Origin: VAZQ01 sp040510815
Lineage (GTDB): Bacteria > Pseudomonadota > Alphaproteobacteria > Rhizobiales > Xanthobacteraceae
Direction: 5' to 3'
Assembly (NCBI GenBank): GCA_040510815.1
Contig: JBEVIH010000187.1
Coordinates: 1-5,308 of the forward strand
Length of the DNA stretch: 5,308 bases
Part shown: piece after piece, positions 4,508 to 5,308 of the stretch
How positions within the stretch are numbered: position 1 is the stretch's first letter
How the letters are laid out: each line of letters starts with the position of its first letter
Translations under genes and position numbers: made by a program
The notes under the pieces: generated by a model
What the model saw: only the letters and a program-made list of their open reading frames with translations
What the model was told of the DNA's origin: nothing
The model's database searches: none

Positions 4508-5308
4508 CTATTCTGGTTCCTTTTCTTCCTTCTCTTCCTTCTCTTCCCTCTCTTCCTTCTTGTCGGTTTTCTCGCCGGCGCGCTTGAGCGCGGTGCCGAG
4601 GATGTCGCCGAGCGTGGCGCCGGAGTCAGACGAGCCATACTGGGCGATCGCCTCTTTCTCCTCCGCCACTTCGAGCGCCTTGATCGACACCTGCACCTTG
4701 CGGGCGCGCCGGTCGAATTGCGTCACGCGCGCGTCGACCTTCTGGCCGATGGCGAAGCGCTCCGGCCGCTGCTCGCCGCGGTCGCGCGCGAGCTCGGAGC
4801 GTTTGATGAAGGTGGCGAGGTCGGTGCCGACGATCTTCACGTCGAGGCCGGCCTCCTTCACCTCGGTCACCTCGCAGGTGACGACGCCGCCCTTCTTGAG
4901 GTCGCCGGCGCCCTCGGCGGCGAACGGATCGCCTTCGAGCTGCTTGATGCCGAGCGAGATCCGCTCCTTTTCGACGTCGACGTCGAGCACCTGCGCCCGC
5001 ACCTTGTCGCCCTTCTTGTACTCCTCGATCACCTGCTCGCCCGGACGCTTCCAGTCGAGGTCGGAGAGATGCACCATGCCGTCGACGTCGCCGTCGAGGC
5101 CGAGGAAGAGGCCGAACTCGGTCTTGTTCTTGACCTCGCCTTCGATCTCCGATCCGGGCGGATACTTCTCGACGAACGTCTCCCACGGGTTGCGCATGGT
5201 CTGCTTGAGGCCGAGCGAAATGCGCCGCTTGACCGGATCGACTTCGAGGATCTGCACTTCGACTTCCTGCGAGGTCGAGACGATCTTGCCGGGATGCACG
5301 TTCTTTTT
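4508..5308 (-). CDS. rpsA: 30S ribosomal protein S1, C-terminal part (starts outside the window)
   Basis: S1 is the large RNA-binding protein of the small ribosomal subunit that captures mRNA for translation initiation. The window holds the last 266 codons, in frame from base 5308 to TAG (4510-4508). The full protein is usually about 560-570 residues, so roughly half is missing upstream. Fragment residues 1-36 are the end of S1 (OB-fold) domain 4, closing with ISLGLKQ. Domain 5 spans about 51-123, with GEVKNKTEFGLFLGL, GMVHLSDLDW and ISLGIKQL. Domain 6 spans about 138-212 and is more divergent, as in other alphaproteobacteria. The segment YGSSDSGATLGDILGTAL (224-241) is the typical alphaproteobacterial ending. 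After it comes an extra charged tail of about 25 residues made of EER/EEK repeats. The in-frame ATG at 5299 is an internal Met, not the start. The gene heads the upstream block and is followed by sppA after 186 bp. Confidence 0.97.
   Translation of the reverse strand, partial: KKNVHPGKIVSTSQEVEVQILEVDPVKRRISLGLKQTMRNPWETFVEKYPPGSEIEGEVKNKTEFGLFLGLDGDVDGMVHLSDLDWKRPGEQVIEEYKKGDKVRAQVLDVDVEKERISLGIKQLEGDPFAAEGAGDLKKGGVVTCEVTEVKEAGLDVKIVGTDLATFIKRSELARDRGEQRPERFAIGQKVDARVTQFDRRARKVQVSIKALEVAEEKEAIAQYGSSDSGATLGDILGTALKRAGEKTDKKEEREEKEEKEEKEPE
4521..4556 (-). repeat. 9-bp tandem repeat encoding the Glu/Lys tail of S1
   Basis: Four consecutive 9-bp units on the plus strand (TTTTCTTCC, TTCTCTTCC twice, CTCTCTTCC) lie in the last codons of rpsA. 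In frame they encode Glu-Glu-Arg/Lys steps, so gain or loss of a unit keeps the frame. Two units are identical and the others differ by one base. The stretch is a polypyrimidine run on the plus strand, unlike the GC-balanced coding DNA around it. Confidence 0.85.

Noticed and set aside
5297..5299. ATG at 5299 as the start of a separate gene
   Set aside because: The frame is open through to the edge of the window, and the first residues continue an S1 domain (QEVEVQILEVDPVKRRISLG). It is an internal methionine of S1.

Overview
The window is a compact, GC-rich stretch of bacterial chromosome. All eight supported genes lie on the minus strand, so transcription runs from high to low coordinates. 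The gene order (rpsA, sppA, ihfB, a LapA-domain gene, trpF, trpB, a small membrane-protein gene, trpA), the strong G/C preference at third positions and the protein sequences suggest an alphaproteobacterium, most likely of the order Hyphomicrobiales (Rhizobiales; Bradyrhizobium/Rhodopseudomonas/Xanthobacteraceae-like). This placement is inferred from remembered gene order and sequence style, not from a search.

Layout in transcription order. (1) 5308-4508 is the C-terminal half of ribosomal protein S1, ending in a Glu/Lys-rich tail built from 9-bp DNA repeats. (2) 4507-4322 is a 186-bp spacer with two hairpin-capable segments and a strong Shine-Dalgarno for the next gene. (3) 4321-3335 is sppA, a membrane-anchored S49 signal peptide peptidase. 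(4) 3334-3259 is a short spacer carrying most of a 7-bp-armed inverted repeat that resembles a rhizobial intergenic palindrome. (5) 3258-2971 is ihfB, the IHF beta subunit. (6) 2966-2589 is a small two-helix membrane protein of the LapA/DUF1049 family, 4 bp after ihfB. (7) 2588-2493 is a 96-bp spacer with an AT-rich inverted repeat and a GC hairpin, probably the leader of the trp cluster. (8) 2492-1812 is trpF, 1815-598 is trpB, 601-383 is a 72-codon two-helix membrane protein, and 354-1 is the start of trpA.

Functionally there are two blocks. The upstream block (S1, SppA, IHF-beta, LapA-like) joins translation, nucleoid and envelope functions. The downstream block holds steps of tryptophan synthesis: TrpF makes CdRP from phosphoribosylanthranilate, and TrpA and TrpB form tryptophan synthase. 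The trp genes are tightly coupled: trpF/trpB overlap as ATGA, and trpB and the small gene overlap as GTGA. No intrinsic terminator was found anywhere in the window, so read-through between the blocks is possible.

The region is mostly ordinary core genome. The least explained items are the membrane-protein gene inserted between trpB and trpA, the inverted repeat at the end of sppA, and the repeat-encoded tail of S1. I see no mobile element, CRISPR array, tRNA, rRNA or defence system.
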